Shown: piece after piece, positions 1 to 8,176 of the stretch
How the letters are laid out: the number at the start of each line of letters is the position of its first letter
How positions within the stretch are numbered: the first letter of the stretch is position 1
Origin: Pseudomonadota bacterium
Lineage (GTDB): Bacteria > Myxococcota > Polyangia > Polyangiales > Polyangiaceae
Assembly: GCA_023419055.1 (NCBI GenBank)
Contig: JAEZYO010000980.1
Coordinates: 1-16,945, forward strand
DNA length: 16,945 nt
Reading direction: 5' to 3'
Translations under genes and position numbers: made by a program
Notes under the pieces: model-generated
Told to the model about the DNA's origin: nothing
Seen by the model: the letters and a program-made list of their open reading frames with translations, nothing else
Databases searched by the model: none

Positions 1-936
1 CGCCGCGTCGAGCTCGTCGGCCGTGCTCTGCTGGAACTGCTTGATGCGCACGTAACCGATGCCGGGGAGCAGCGGCCGTGACTCGATCGATTTGACCTGG
101 ATCTCCTCGCGAGTGAGCTCGAACGGCCGGGAGCCGGACCAGCCGTCGGGCCCGTCGCGGCCGACCCAGATGGTCACCTTGGTGCCGGGCTTGCCGCGCA
201 GCCGGTTGACGGCGTCGTCGAGCGGCATGTTGAGCGTCGACTCGTTGTTGATCTTGGTGATGCGATCGAAGCGCTTGAGCCCGGAGCGCCCCGCGGGCGT
301 GCCCGGCATGGGGCGCATGATCGTGAGCATCTGATCCCGGATCGAGATCACGATGCCGAGCCCGCCGAAATGACCCGACGTCGAGAGGTTCATCTCTCGG
401 TAGGCGTCGGGGCTGAGGAACACGCTGTGAGGATCCAGCGTGCGGAGCATCCCGTTACAAGCCGCGTACTCGACGTCTCGGAGATCGAGATCCTTGTCCT
501 TGAGGTTCGCCTGTAAGAAAGCGAACACCTCGCGCAAGCGCGCGGCCACGTCCCACGGCCCCTGCACGTTGTCGACGCGGAACTCCTTCGACTCGGTGTC
601 GACCTGGACCTTGACGGTGTTCGACTTCTCCTGGTGTTGAACGATCACCTGCGCCACCTCGCGCTGGATCTGGTTCAACGCGGAGAGGAACATCGTGCGC
701 GGCTTGACGCGCGAGGGGTCGACGTACTTGCCGCGAATGATGTCGAGCGTCGCCTTGACGGCGTTCAGCTGAGTGAGGTCGTACGGCGCCTTCGGTTGGC
801 CAGGCGTGGCGACGGCCTGCGCGGGAGCGAGCCCGCGCCAGAGTCCACCGCTGCCGAAATGCACCGCGAAGAACGAAGCCAACCCGAAGACGACGAGCAG
901 CACGACTACTCGACCGAGCCGTTCCAGGAGTCGCAT
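1..936 (-). CDS. S41 family C-terminal-processing protease, N-terminal 312 residues (cut by window edge)
   Basis: The frame is open from an ATG at 936 to the left edge, so only the N-terminal part is present. It starts with a hydrophobic signal anchor (residues 8-27), so the protein is probably exported or anchored facing the periplasm. A helical region follows, then the family signature TLDPHSVFLSP (166-176) and SGHFGGLGI (187-195), which leads into a PDZ domain (about 187-275) with the loop GTPAGRSGL. The S41 core begins at GIGYVRIKQF (292-301). The catalytic Ser/Lys pair lies beyond the window. Family members cleave proteins near their C-terminus in the envelope. An insert of about 30 residues (roughly 95-127) between the first helix and the conserved block is not something I recognise from textbook Ctp proteins. 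The gene lies 33 bases after mlaD and may share its transcript, but it also has a TATACT box 9 bases before the ATG. Family assignment is secure; the physiological substrate is unknown. Confidence 0.9.
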   Translation of the reverse strand, partial: MRLLERLGRVVVLLVVFGLASFFAVHFGSGGLWRGLAPAQAVATPGQPKAPYDLTQLNAVKATLDIIRGKYVDPSRVKPRTMFLSALNQIQREVAQVIVQHQEKSNTVKVQVDTESKEFRVDNVQGPWDVAARLREVFAFLQANLKDKDLDLRDVEYAACNGMLRTLDPHSVFLSPDAYREMNLSTSGHFGGLGIVISIRDQMLTIMRPMPGTPAGRSGLKRFDRITKINNESTLNMPLDDAVNRLRGKPGTKVTIWVGRDGPDGWSGSRPFELTREEIQVKSIESRPLLPGIGYVRIKQFQQSTADELDAA

Positions 937-945
937 GAGGAGAGC

Positions 946-951
946 AGTATA
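946..951 (-). promoter_or_regulatory. Candidate -10 box (TATACT) for the S41 protease gene
   Basis: TATACT on the minus strand matches TATAAT at 5 of 6 positions and ends 9 bases before the ATG at 936. No purine-rich ribosome site lies between them; the gap reads GCTCTCCTC. I see no good -35. If used, the mRNA would start within about 3 bases of the ATG. Confidence 0.35.
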
Positions 952-969
952 GCGCGGGGGAGGCCCCGG

Positions 970-2106
970 CTATTCCGACTTAGTGCCGGCAGCCTTGCCT
1001 TCGGCCGCGGATTCCCGCACGTCCGCGCCGCTCTGCTCGTCTTTTTTGATCGAGTAGCGGACCAGCGCTCGGAGGGCCCGATTGCGCTCGACGTTGCCGA
1101 GCACCATCTTCAAATCCTCATAAACCGAGGGGTCGACGAGCAGCGCGCCTACGGTACCCTTGCCGGCGCGGACATCCGCGACGATCTGGCGCAGGTCCCG
1201 GCTGATGGCGTCCAGGTTCTGCATGGTCGCTTGCGAGGAATCATCGCCGTAAATCAAGCTGCGGGCGACGCCGTTACCCTCGCGGATCCCCTTCAAGGTC
1301 TGCCGGAGCTCGTCCGCCGCGCCGCCGAACTGGGCGACGGTCTTCGAGCCTTCCTCGGCGTAGAGGACCTCGTGCGCGAGGCCTGGCCCGGTCTGGACGC
1401 GGCCGAGAATGGCGTTCACGTTCTGAGCCGTCCGTGAAAGCTCGTCCGTGGCCCGCGACAGGTTGTCGACGACCTTGGAGATGCGCTCGGCCTCGGCCGG
1501 ATCGCGGAGCGCGCGCCCCACGTAGCCTTCACCCTGGTTGATCGAGTTCAGAATCCCCGAAAGTGACGCGACGCCCGCCTTCAGGTCGTTGGTGAATTTT
1601 TCGTCCGCCAGCGCACCGGTCGTGCGCTCCAGGTTCGCCGTCACCTTCTCGACCTGATTCGAGATAGTGCCGAGCTTCTGCATCATCGCCCCGAGATCGT
1701 CGGCTTCCTTCGACTGGATGCGGGAGCCTGGAGTCAGCGCCGGCTTGCTCGGCGTGCCGACGGAGATCACGAGCATCTTGTCGCCGAGCAAACCCTTGCC
1801 CTCGATGCTGGCGACGCTGTCCGCACGCACTCGTCGCGCCTCGTCCTCGACGATGTCGAGCTGCACGTAGATCTGGGAATCCTTCTCGTTGTCGCCGTAG
1901 TCGACGCGAGTCACCGCCCCGATATCGGTACCGCCCATTCGCACCGGCGAGCCGCGGGTGAGGCCCTGCACGTTGTTGAACGCGACCTCGTACGGCACCT
2001 TCTCCTTGAAGAGCTGCCGTTGCTCACCGATGAGGAAAATGACGGCGCCTGCTGCAGCCAGGCCCGCCAATACGAAAGCGCCGACTTTGACTTCGCGAGC
2101 GGCCAT
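970..2106 (-). CDS. mlaD: MlaD family (MCE domain) lipid-transport protein
   Basis: A 378-residue protein with one N-terminal membrane anchor (about 9-27) and an MCE domain at about 37-118. The domain contains the characteristic stretch VQGLTRGSPVRMGG (46-59), followed by GKGLLGDKMLVIS (103-115). MCE proteins form hexameric rings on the periplasmic side of the inner membrane and pass phospholipids between MlaFE-type ABC transporters and the outer membrane. Behind the MCE domain is a long helical region with four degenerate repeats, each opening with GxG (192, 240, 277, 315) and followed by a hydrophobic-Leu/Asp block such as GTVGALLVDP. Similar tails in long MCE proteins form helical tubes. 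The cognate ATPase gene (3861-4640) lies upstream but is separated by two other genes, and no permease gene is visible. The start ATG is supported by the membrane anchor immediately after it; the ribosome site is poor. Confidence 0.9.
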   Translation of the reverse strand: MAAREVKVGAFVLAGLAAAGAVIFLIGEQRQLFKEKVPYEVAFNNVQGLTRGSPVRMGGTDIGAVTRVDYGDNEKDSQIYVQLDIVEDEARRVRADSVASIEGKGLLGDKMLVISVGTPSKPALTPGSRIQSKEADDLGAMMQKLGTISNQVEKVTANLERTTGALADEKFTNDLKAGVASLSGILNSINQGEGYVGRALRDPAEAERISKVVDNLSRATDELSRTAQNVNAILGRVQTGPGLAHEVLYAEEGSKTVAQFGGAADELRQTLKGIREGNGVARSLIYGDDSSQATMQNLDAISRDLRQIVADVRAGKGTVGALLVDPSVYEDLKMVLGNVERNRALRALVRYSIKKDEQSGADVRESAAEGKAAGTKSE

Positions 2107-2336
2107 GAGAAGCGAGGGCCTAAGCTTCCCTCATCGGGCCGCGATCGTCACGCTCGGCCCACGAAGATCGAGGAAACGGCCCCGGCCAGGCGGCTCAATT
2201 TCGATCGCGCTCCCCGCGTTCGCCAGCGAGACTGAAATCTCCCCAGGGGTAGAGCACCGCACCCTCACCGGCTAGCTGCCTCGCCACGAAGCGCTACAGG
2301 GCCCGACGCGCGGCAGGCCACGCCAACGACAGGCGA

Positions 2337-2696
2337 TCATAGCTTTTCGATCTGCTCGCGCTCTTCGCGGATCTCGCGCGAGAGGAAGAAGTTGAGGGCG
2401 GTCCTGATGGCCGCCACCGCCGCAAGCTTTCCGATCTCCTGGAAGGTCGGCGAGACCGCCGTGCGCAGGAGATCGGCGGCGAGCTGAAACTCGAGCCCGA
2501 GCGCCAGGAAGCGACCCACGTCGAGGCGGAGCGGCATGAAGCGGGCCGGCCACTGCCGCGGCCGCGCGAGCAGGAGGAAGCGGACGAGCCCGATCATCGC
2601 CCCCGAAAAGATCACGATCACGCCGCCTGCTTCGATGATGCGGACGAGAAAAAGCGTGGCCGCGCGAAGCGTATCTTCGCTCAACAGATCGAGCAT
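2337..2696 (-). CDS. DUF1622 family small membrane protein
   Basis: A 119-residue protein with three hydrophobic segments (about 14-43, 60-80 and 88-106) and a charged C-terminal tail (SREIREEREQIEKL). The block LALGLEFQLAADLLRTA (64-80) followed by a Pro and an IGKLAAVAAIRTALNFFL-type helix is the recognisable DUF1622 pattern, so this is an integral membrane protein of unknown function. It reads in the same direction as mlaF and mlaD but stands apart from both neighbours: 182 bases separate it from the upstream lipoprotein gene and 230 from mlaD, so cotranscription is possible but not shown. The other frames through this stretch, including a longer one from 2272 to 2790, have no membrane or domain pattern and are shadows. 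In both flanking gaps I see no clear promoter or terminator. Confidence 0.8.
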   Translation of the reverse strand: MLDLLSEDTLRAATLFLVRIIEAGGVIVIFSGAMIGLVRFLLLARPRQWPARFMPLRLDVGRFLALGLEFQLAADLLRTAVSPTFQEIGKLAAVAAIRTALNFFLSREIREEREQIEKL

Positions 2697-2878
2697 CGAG
2701 CCCGGGCGCCCGAGAGCAAGCTCCGAGCCGGCTCGGAAGGGCCCGCGACGGGCGCGGCGACCTTTGCGCAGGGGGGTGGCGCGGAAACACGCGTCAACGT
2801 CGCCCTACGCCGAAGCGTCTCGACCGATGCTTCTTTGCACCCTGCCCTCTCGGCGTGGCTCTCGCGAACGAGCGACTC

Positions 2879-3850
2879 CTACGGGTCGTAGGCGCAGATC
2901 TCGAGCCACGGGGGAAGCGAGCCGACGTCGCGATCCTTGACCGAGAGACACTTGCCCTGGCGCGAACTTCCAGGACCCGCCGTACAGTCGGCGTCGCTCG
3001 TGCAGATTTCGCCCTCGTTCGCCGAGTCACAATTGGTCAAACACTGAGTGGCGGTCCAGATGGCGTTCGTACAACAGCGCGCTTCCGGACCGCAGTCCGC
3101 GCGACGAGAACACTGAAGCGCCGCCCTCGCGCCGTCGCTCTCTTCCGAGAGCTCCTGCCAGGTCCTGCAAGCAGCGCCGCGCTCCGACCAGACGCAAATG
3201 GGGCGCGCGCTCGGGCAACGTTCGTTCCCGCAGGTGGCCGAACGCTCCGGCGACCTGCACGTCCCCTCCAGGCACGCTTGTCCCTTGGGACATGAAGCGC
3301 CTCCTTCCGCGCAGATCTCGAGCCGGCACTCCGTTTCCGGCCCTCGCCGCCTGGTGCAGACGTAGGCCTCCACGGCGGAGGCGTAGCCGAGGCAGCACGT
3401 TTCGGAAGCCGGACAATCCGTCCCGTCGTCACAGAAGTAGACGACCTCTGCGTCCGCTGGCACCTCGTCTTTGGACACGCACTTCCATTCCGAGCTCGCA
3501 GCGCACGCCTGCTTGCCCGGTTCGCAGCTCGAATCTCCGCACTGAATGAGGCCGCGCGTGCTTCCTCCGCTCCGAGTGCGTTGCTCCTTGCTCGCGCCGC
3601 TCGCTTCAGGCGTCGAATCCCGCATCGCCGGCGACGATCCGAGAGCAGGCTCGGCGCTCACCGCACCCGACGCCGCGGGGGGAGTCGCGCTCGCTGCTGC
3701 GTTCACCGATCCCTCTCCTGGTCGTGGCGGCGCAGCCGCTGGCTCGGCGGCCTTCTCACAACCAAAAAAGCAAAGGAGCGCTCCGCACCGAATCACTGCC
3801 GCGATTGCGGCCGGCGTTGGAGAGGATGACCTGGCGGGCATCAGCGGCAT
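2879..3850 (-). CDS. Cys-rich predicted lipoprotein, unknown function
   Basis: A 323-residue protein I cannot assign to a named family. The N-terminus has a hydrophobic stretch ending in LLCFFGC (25-31), a plausible lipobox with lipid-modified Cys31, so the mature protein is probably anchored in the envelope. A flexible Ala/Pro/Ser-rich linker (about 33-100) leads to a domain with 28 cysteines between residues 104 and 319. The motif C-x4-D-C-x5-C-C occurs twice (140-153 and 247-260), and C-x4-D-C recurs at 283-289, so the domain looks built from repeated disulfide modules. An even cysteine count fits an oxidised, extracytoplasmic fold. Cys-rich lipoproteins of this look are common in myxobacterial genomes. 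The ATG lies 10 bases after the mlaF stop, with only a weak GAAG ribosome site, suggesting translation follows from mlaF and a link to lipid transport or envelope upkeep; that link is inference. Confidence 0.75.
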   Translation of the reverse strand: MPLMPARSSSPTPAAIAAVIRCGALLCFFGCEKAAEPAAAPPRPGEGSVNAAASATPPAASGAVSAEPALGSSPAMRDSTPEASGASKEQRTRSGGSTRGLIQCGDSSCEPGKQACAASSEWKCVSKDEVPADAEVVYFCDDGTDCPASETCCLGYASAVEAYVCTRRRGPETECRLEICAEGGASCPKGQACLEGTCRSPERSATCGNERCPSARPICVWSERGAACRTWQELSEESDGARAALQCSRRADCGPEARCCTNAIWTATQCLTNCDSANEGEICTSDADCTAGPGSSRQGKCLSVKDRDVGSLPPWLEICAYDP

Positions 3851-3860
3851 GATAGCCGCT

Positions 3861-4640
3861 TCAGCTGTTGAGCAGTGTCTCGACGTCTTCTTTCACCGGC
3901 GCGCGCCCCTCGATGAAATCGGCCACGCGGGGATCGCGCGAAGCGCGAAACTCCTCGACCGTCCCCGCGCAGATGATGCGCCCGGTGTGCACCATCGCGA
4001 TGCGATCGCTGATCGTGAAGGCGCTCTTCATGTCGTGCGTCACCACGATGCTCGTGATCTCGAGCCGCTGCTGGAGGCCCATGATCAGGTGATTGACGCG
4101 CGCGGTGTTGATCGGATCGAGGCCGGTGGTCGGCTCGTCGTAGAGCAGCACCTCGGGCTTGACCGCGATGGCGCGCGCGAGCCCGACGCGCTTGCGCATG
4201 CCGCCCGAGAGATCGGAGGGGCGCATGTCTTCGATGCCCGGCAAGCCCACGAGCCCGAGCGCCCAGGCGACGCGCTCCTGCCGCTCTTGCTTCGTCGTCG
4301 TGTAGCGGAAGTGCTCTTCGAGCCCGTAGCCCACGTTCTCACCCACGCTGAGCGAGTCGAAGAGCGCGCCGCTCTGGAACAGCATCGCGATGCGGCGGCG
4401 CACGACCGCAAGCTCGCTCTCTCGCATGTTCGTGACTTCTTTGCCGTCGAACTCGACCTTGCCCGCGTCGGCGCGCAAGAGCCCGATGAGCATCTTGAGC
4501 ATGACGCTCTTGCCCACGCCCGAGCCGCCGCAAATCGTGAGCACTTCCCCCCGCTTCACGTCGAGGTTCAGGTCGGTGTAGATGATCTTCGGACCGAAGG
4601 CCTTCTTGACACCGGTGAACTTGATCAGGGTCTCGGACAT
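3861..4640 (-). CDS. mlaF: Mla-type ABC transporter ATP-binding protein
   Basis: A 259-residue cytoplasmic ABC ATPase of the MlaF/Ttg2A group. It has Walker A GGSGVGKS (38-45), a Q-loop in MLFQSGALFDSLSVGENV, the signature LSGGMRKRVGLARAI, Walker B VLLYDEPTTGLD and the switch histidine in VVTHDM. The FQSGALFDSLSV stretch and the SGGMRKRVGLARA variant are typical of MlaF rather than of general importers. Such ATPases drive phospholipid transfer between the membranes together with an MlaE permease and an MCE protein. The MCE partner is present at 970-2106, but the permease is not next to either gene. Only 8 bases separate the recJ stop from this ATG, so it is probably cotranscribed with recJ. 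No strong ribosome site precedes the ATG. Confidence 0.92.
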   Translation of the reverse strand: MSETLIKFTGVKKAFGPKIIYTDLNLDVKRGEVLTICGGSGVGKSVMLKMLIGLLRADAGKVEFDGKEVTNMRESELAVVRRRIAMLFQSGALFDSLSVGENVGYGLEEHFRYTTTKQERQERVAWALGLVGLPGIEDMRPSDLSGGMRKRVGLARAIAVKPEVLLYDEPTTGLDPINTARVNHLIMGLQQRLEITSIVVTHDMKSAFTISDRIAMVHTGRIICAGTVEEFRASRDPRVADFIEGRAPVKEDVETLLNS

Positions 4641-4648
4641 GAGACGCT

Positions 4649-6364
4649 CTAAAGAAAGCGGTCGACCTTGAGCTCGACGGCGTCGCCGCCGCGGTACGTG
4701 TCTTTGCGCAACTTACCGGCCGCCGCCACCCGATTGCCGAGGTCCGCCGCGCGGTGACCGAGCAGAGGAGCGAACGCGCCGAGGCGCCGCCCGCGCTCGA
4801 GCTCGAGCTCGAGCTTCAGGTGGCCGCCCGTCACTTCGCGGGCTGACAGGACCCGCGCGCGGATCGCGAAGTCGGGCGCCGGGTTCGTCGTCCCGAAGGG
4901 CTCGAGGAGCGAGAGGTCGGCGAGCACGCGGGCGGGATCTTCGCCGGGCTGAAGCCAGAGGCAAGCGCCGGCCGCGCTCTCCGTGGCGGAGCCATCGCCC
5001 GGGACGTGACGAAGCGCCGCGGCCTCGAAGCGCTCGCGCAGCTCCGCCAGACGTTCGATGCGCACCTCGCACCCAGCCGCGGCTTGATGGCCGCCGAAGC
5101 GAACCAGCACGTCGCTCGCGTCCGCCAGCATGTCATGGAGCCGCGAGCCGAGCGGGCCGCGCACCGAGCCGCGGCCCTGGCCGCGCTCGAACCCGAAGAC
5201 GATGACAGGCTTCTGGTACTGCGTGGCGAGGCGTCCGGCGACGATACCGACGATGCCGTGGTTCCAGCCTTCTCGTCCGACCACGATCGCGGGGCGCGCT
5301 GCGTAGCCCTGCTCCTCGATCTCGAGCAGCGCCTCGGCGAGCATGCGATCCTGTGTACCGCGCCGCTCCTGTGAGAGCTGCTCGATCTCGAGCGCGTGCG
5401 CGTAGGCGCGCTCGGGGCTTCGCTCCAACAAGAGCCTGAGCGCGAGATCGGGCGAACCGAGCCGCCCGGGCGCGTTGAGGCGCGGCGCGATGCGATAGGA
5501 AATGTCCTCCGAACCCAGCGCGCACGAGAAATCGAAGCGCGATTGTTCGAGCAGCGCGCGGAGCCCGGGGCGCTTGGCGTCACCGAGCGCGCGGAGCCCG
5601 GCGCGCACGAGCGCGCGGTTGTCACCGTCGAGCGGCGCCACGTCGGCGATGGTGCCGATCGCGACCAGATCGAGCCACTGCTTGAGATCGAGCTCGCGGC
5701 CGAGCTCGCTGCGCACCGCGCCCGCCATGCTGAGCGCGAGGCCGCACGAGGCGAGACCCTTGTAGGCGAAGCCGCAGTCCGGGCGGTGCGGATTCAAGAA
5801 CGCGAGGGCGGGCAGCGGCTCCTCTGGCACCAGGTGATGATCGATGACGATGCACTCGAGGCCGCGCCGCGCGAGCTCGCGCAGGCTCGGATGGTCCGAA
5901 GACCCGCAGTCACAGGTGACGAGCAAGCGCGCACCGGTGGCCACGATCTTGTCGACCGCCGTCGCCGACACGCCGTACCCACCGTCGAAGCGACTGGCGA
6001 GCAGCGTCGCCACCTCTCCGCCGAGCTCGATCAGCGCCTCCGTCATGATCGCCGCCGCGGTCATGCCGTCGCAGTCGTAGTCGCCGAAGACGCAGATCTT
6101 TTCCCGGTTGCCGATCGCCCGGGCGATACGCTGCGCCGCGCTCCTGCGATCCGCCATCTTCTCGGGCGACGAGAGCTCGGCGAGGCGCGGGTTGAGGAAG
6201 CGACGCGTCGCCTCCACGTCTCGGTGCCCCGACCGCACGAGCCACTCGGCGACGGTCAGCGAGAGCTTGAGCGCCGCCGCGAGCTGCCTCGCCTCTTCCG
6301 AAACTTCAGGCACGGCGGCATCGATCGGGGTCTCCGCTCGGGCTGGGGAAAGCGCGCCGTCCAA
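4649..6364 (-). CDS. recJ: Single-stranded-DNA-specific exonuclease RecJ
   Basis: A 571-residue protein, close to the usual bacterial RecJ length. RecJ degrades single-stranded DNA 5' to 3' in recombination, mismatch and base-excision repair. The DHH phosphoesterase motifs are visible in order: DYDCDG (95-100, metal-binding aspartates), TCDCGSSDH (150-158), IDHH (174-177) and GTIADVAPL (237-245). The DHHA1 part has NHGIVGIVAGR (368-378), RGSVRG and VRFGGHQAAAG (421-431), and the C-terminal 90 residues fit the OB-like domain. The start is TTG at 6364 with AAGGAG only 2 bases before it, which is tight; GTG at residue 18 or 19 would be an alternative without loss of a motif. The gene follows cstA by 83 bases on the same strand and runs into mlaF with an 8-base gap. 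Confidence 0.95.
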   Translation of the reverse strand: MDGALSPARAETPIDAAVPEVSEEARQLAAALKLSLTVAEWLVRSGHRDVEATRRFLNPRLAELSSPEKMADRRSAAQRIARAIGNREKICVFGDYDCDGMTAAAIMTEALIELGGEVATLLASRFDGGYGVSATAVDKIVATGARLLVTCDCGSSDHPSLRELARRGLECIVIDHHLVPEEPLPALAFLNPHRPDCGFAYKGLASCGLALSMAGAVRSELGRELDLKQWLDLVAIGTIADVAPLDGDNRALVRAGLRALGDAKRPGLRALLEQSRFDFSCALGSEDISYRIAPRLNAPGRLGSPDLALRLLLERSPERAYAHALEIEQLSQERRGTQDRMLAEALLEIEEQGYAARPAIVVGREGWNHGIVGIVAGRLATQYQKPVIVFGFERGQGRGSVRGPLGSRLHDMLADASDVLVRFGGHQAAAGCEVRIERLAELRERFEAAALRHVPGDGSATESAAGACLWLQPGEDPARVLADLSLLEPFGTTNPAPDFAIRARVLSAREVTGGHLKLELELERGRRLGAFAPLLGHRAADLGNRVAAAGKLRKDTYRGGDAVELKVDRFL

Positions 6365-6447
6365 TGCTCCTTATGGAACACGGCCGAAGAAGAGCGTCAA
6401 CCGCGCGCTGCCGGAGAAAGTCCGAGCTCCCGCGCCGGCCCTTGGGG

Positions 6448-8145
6448 TCAACTTGGGGGCAGCGCGCTCACCGCAGGCGCCGCCTGCCCCGCCGCGCTCC
6501 GTCGAAAAAGTGCGCGCGCACCATGTGCCATCAAGAGAAACGCGAGCCCGAGCAGCGCCACCGCGACGAGCGCGTTGATGAACGCGATGCGACTCGCTTC
6601 GGCCGCGAAGCCAAGCAGCATCTGGCTGACCAGCGACCACAAGGTGATCCCGAGCACGAACACGGCGGGAACGAGCGTGTACCAGTAGCGGCGGTTCGTA
6701 CCCTTGAGCCACACGCTGACGACCACCAGGGAGAGGCCGGCGAGGAGCTGGTTCGACGTGCCGAAGAGCGTCCAGAACCAGCGATAGCTGCCAGGGCCCG
6801 AGGCCATCAAGAGCGCGAACGGCACCAGGCACATGAACGCCGTCGCGCCGAGCGCGCCCGCCTTGCCCTTCCAGCCGAAGAGCTCTTGCAAGATGTAGCG
6901 ACCGAGCCGGGTGCAGACGTCGAGCGTATCGAAGACGAACGTCGAGAACGCCATCGCGCCGAAGGTCACGGCGAAGGTGAGGTTGTCCTGACCGATGACG
7001 ACGGCGAGGAAGCGGCCCAACCCCTGCCCGTAGACGGCCCCCGGCGCCTTACCAGCCACCTCGGCGGGAGTCGCGATCATGATCGTGGCAAGCGCGATCA
7101 CCGCCACGAAGGCCTCGAGCAGCATGGCGCCGTAGCCCACCGACTTGCAGTGGGTCTCGCGCGAGATCTGCTTCGAGGTGGTGCCCGAGCAGACCAGCCC
7201 GTGGAAGCCCGAGCAGGCGCCGCAGGCGATGGTCACGAACAGAAACGGGAACAGCGCGCCAGTCGCGCCCGGCGCGGTGAACCCACGGAAGGCGTCGAGC
7301 TTCACGTCGAAGCCACCGAACAGGGTCCCGATCGTGCCCGCGGCGATCGCGAGGTACAGCACGAAGCCGCCCAAGTACCCGCGGGGCTGAAGCAGCGCCC
7401 ACACGGGTACGAGCGAGCCCACGAAGCAGTAACCGAGAATGAGCGCTGCCCAGAGCTTCGCGTCGAGCACGAGCACCGTCGACAGCTGAGTGCCGAGCCA
7501 TACCGCCACCAGAGTGGCCGGGACGAAAATCACCGTCTGCAGCCAGAGCGGCGGTTTCAAGAAGCGATCGATCACGCCCATCACGACGGCGAGCGCGAGG
7601 TACATGATGGAAGCCGCGGCGACGGCTCCGCCCGGGTTGAAGCGGAAGCCGAGACCCTTCGTGTCCGCGTCCCCGGACACGAACGTCGACGCCGTCACGT
7701 CGGTGAACGCGAGGATGACGTAGATCAGCGCGACCAGGATGAAGATCATGATCGCGAGGTAGGCGCTCTTGCCGAGGTGCGCGCGCACGACGTCGGCGAT
7801 CGAACGCGCGTCATGACGTACGGACACGACCAGCGTCGAGAAGTCGTGGACGGCCCCGATGAAGACGACCCCGAGCCCGATCCAGAGCACGCACGGCAGC
7901 CAGCCGAACTGCTGCGCCGCGAGGATCGGACCCGCAATCGGTCCTGCCGCCGCGATCGCCGAGAAGTGCTGCGGCAGAAGGTAGACGGGCTCCGTCGGAA
8001 CGAAGTCGGCCCCGTCGTTGACGCGACGAGCAGGGGTCTCCGCGTTCGGATCGAGCCGGTACTGCCGCGCGACGAACCCACCGTAGAAGTGGTAGCCGAG
8101 CGACAACGCCACGATCACGAGCAGCGCCAGGAGGGGCAGGCTCAT
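6448..8145 (-). CDS. cstA: Carbon starvation protein CstA family transporter (short form)
   Basis: A 565-residue, very hydrophobic inner-membrane protein with many transmembrane segments. CstA/BtsT proteins import peptides or pyruvate, and E. coli cstA is induced on carbon starvation. Family landmarks are YHFYGGFVARQY near the N-terminus, the stretch GADFVPTEPVYLLPQHFSAIAAAGPIAGP, a conserved GAVHDFSTLVVSVRHDARSI block, and ACGACSGFHGLVCSGTTSKQ in the middle. It is about 135 residues shorter than E. coli CstA (701), matching the shorter variant seen in many other bacteria. The ATG at 8145 has no ribosome site, but TATAAC lies 8 bases upstream, pointing to a nearly leaderless mRNA. A heptamer repeat (8177-8183) sits at the -35 position and could be an operator. 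Substrate choice between peptides and pyruvate cannot be told from sequence. Confidence 0.93.
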   Translation of the reverse strand: MSLPLLALLVIVALSLGYHFYGGFVARQYRLDPNAETPARRVNDGADFVPTEPVYLLPQHFSAIAAAGPIAGPILAAQQFGWLPCVLWIGLGVVFIGAVHDFSTLVVSVRHDARSIADVVRAHLGKSAYLAIMIFILVALIYVILAFTDVTASTFVSGDADTKGLGFRFNPGGAVAAASIMYLALAVVMGVIDRFLKPPLWLQTVIFVPATLVAVWLGTQLSTVLVLDAKLWAALILGYCFVGSLVPVWALLQPRGYLGGFVLYLAIAAGTIGTLFGGFDVKLDAFRGFTAPGATGALFPFLFVTIACGACSGFHGLVCSGTTSKQISRETHCKSVGYGAMLLEAFVAVIALATIMIATPAEVAGKAPGAVYGQGLGRFLAVVIGQDNLTFAVTFGAMAFSTFVFDTLDVCTRLGRYILQELFGWKGKAGALGATAFMCLVPFALLMASGPGSYRWFWTLFGTSNQLLAGLSLVVVSVWLKGTNRRYWYTLVPAVFVLGITLWSLVSQMLLGFAAEASRIAFINALVAVALLGLAFLLMAHGARALFRRSAAGQAAPAVSALPPS

Positions 8146-8153
8146 GGGCCCGC

Positions 8154-8159
8154 GTTATA
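8154..8159 (-). promoter_or_regulatory. Candidate -10 box (TATAAC) for cstA
   Basis: TATAAC on the minus strand matches the -10 consensus at 5 of 6 positions and ends 8 bases before the cstA ATG, so transcription would begin at or next to the start codon. At 17 bases upstream the -35 position holds TATCGA, part of the local heptamer repeat and not a consensus -35. Weak -35 plus a repeated motif would fit activator-dependent expression. Confidence 0.45.
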
Positions 8160-8176
8160 TCAAGGCGTGCCGGGGC

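Noticed and set aside
2272..2790. A longer minus-strand frame overlapping the DUF1622 gene
   Set aside because: It is Arg/Pro/Ala-rich with no pattern, whereas the shorter frame has three membrane helices and the DUF1622 blocks.
2861..2872. A small CTCG-CGAA-CGAG hairpin after the Cys-rich lipoprotein gene as a terminator
   Set aside because: The stem has only 4 bp and no T-tract follows on the minus strand.
3546..4652. A 368-residue plus-strand frame across the lipoprotein and mlaF
   Set aside because: It is an antisense shadow; the minus-strand proteins carry a lipobox, ordered cysteines and all ABC motifs.
4648..4653. TTTAGA 7 bases before the mlaF ATG as another leaderless -10
   Set aside because: It matches consensus at only 3 positions and overlaps the recJ stop; mlaF is more simply cotranscribed with recJ.
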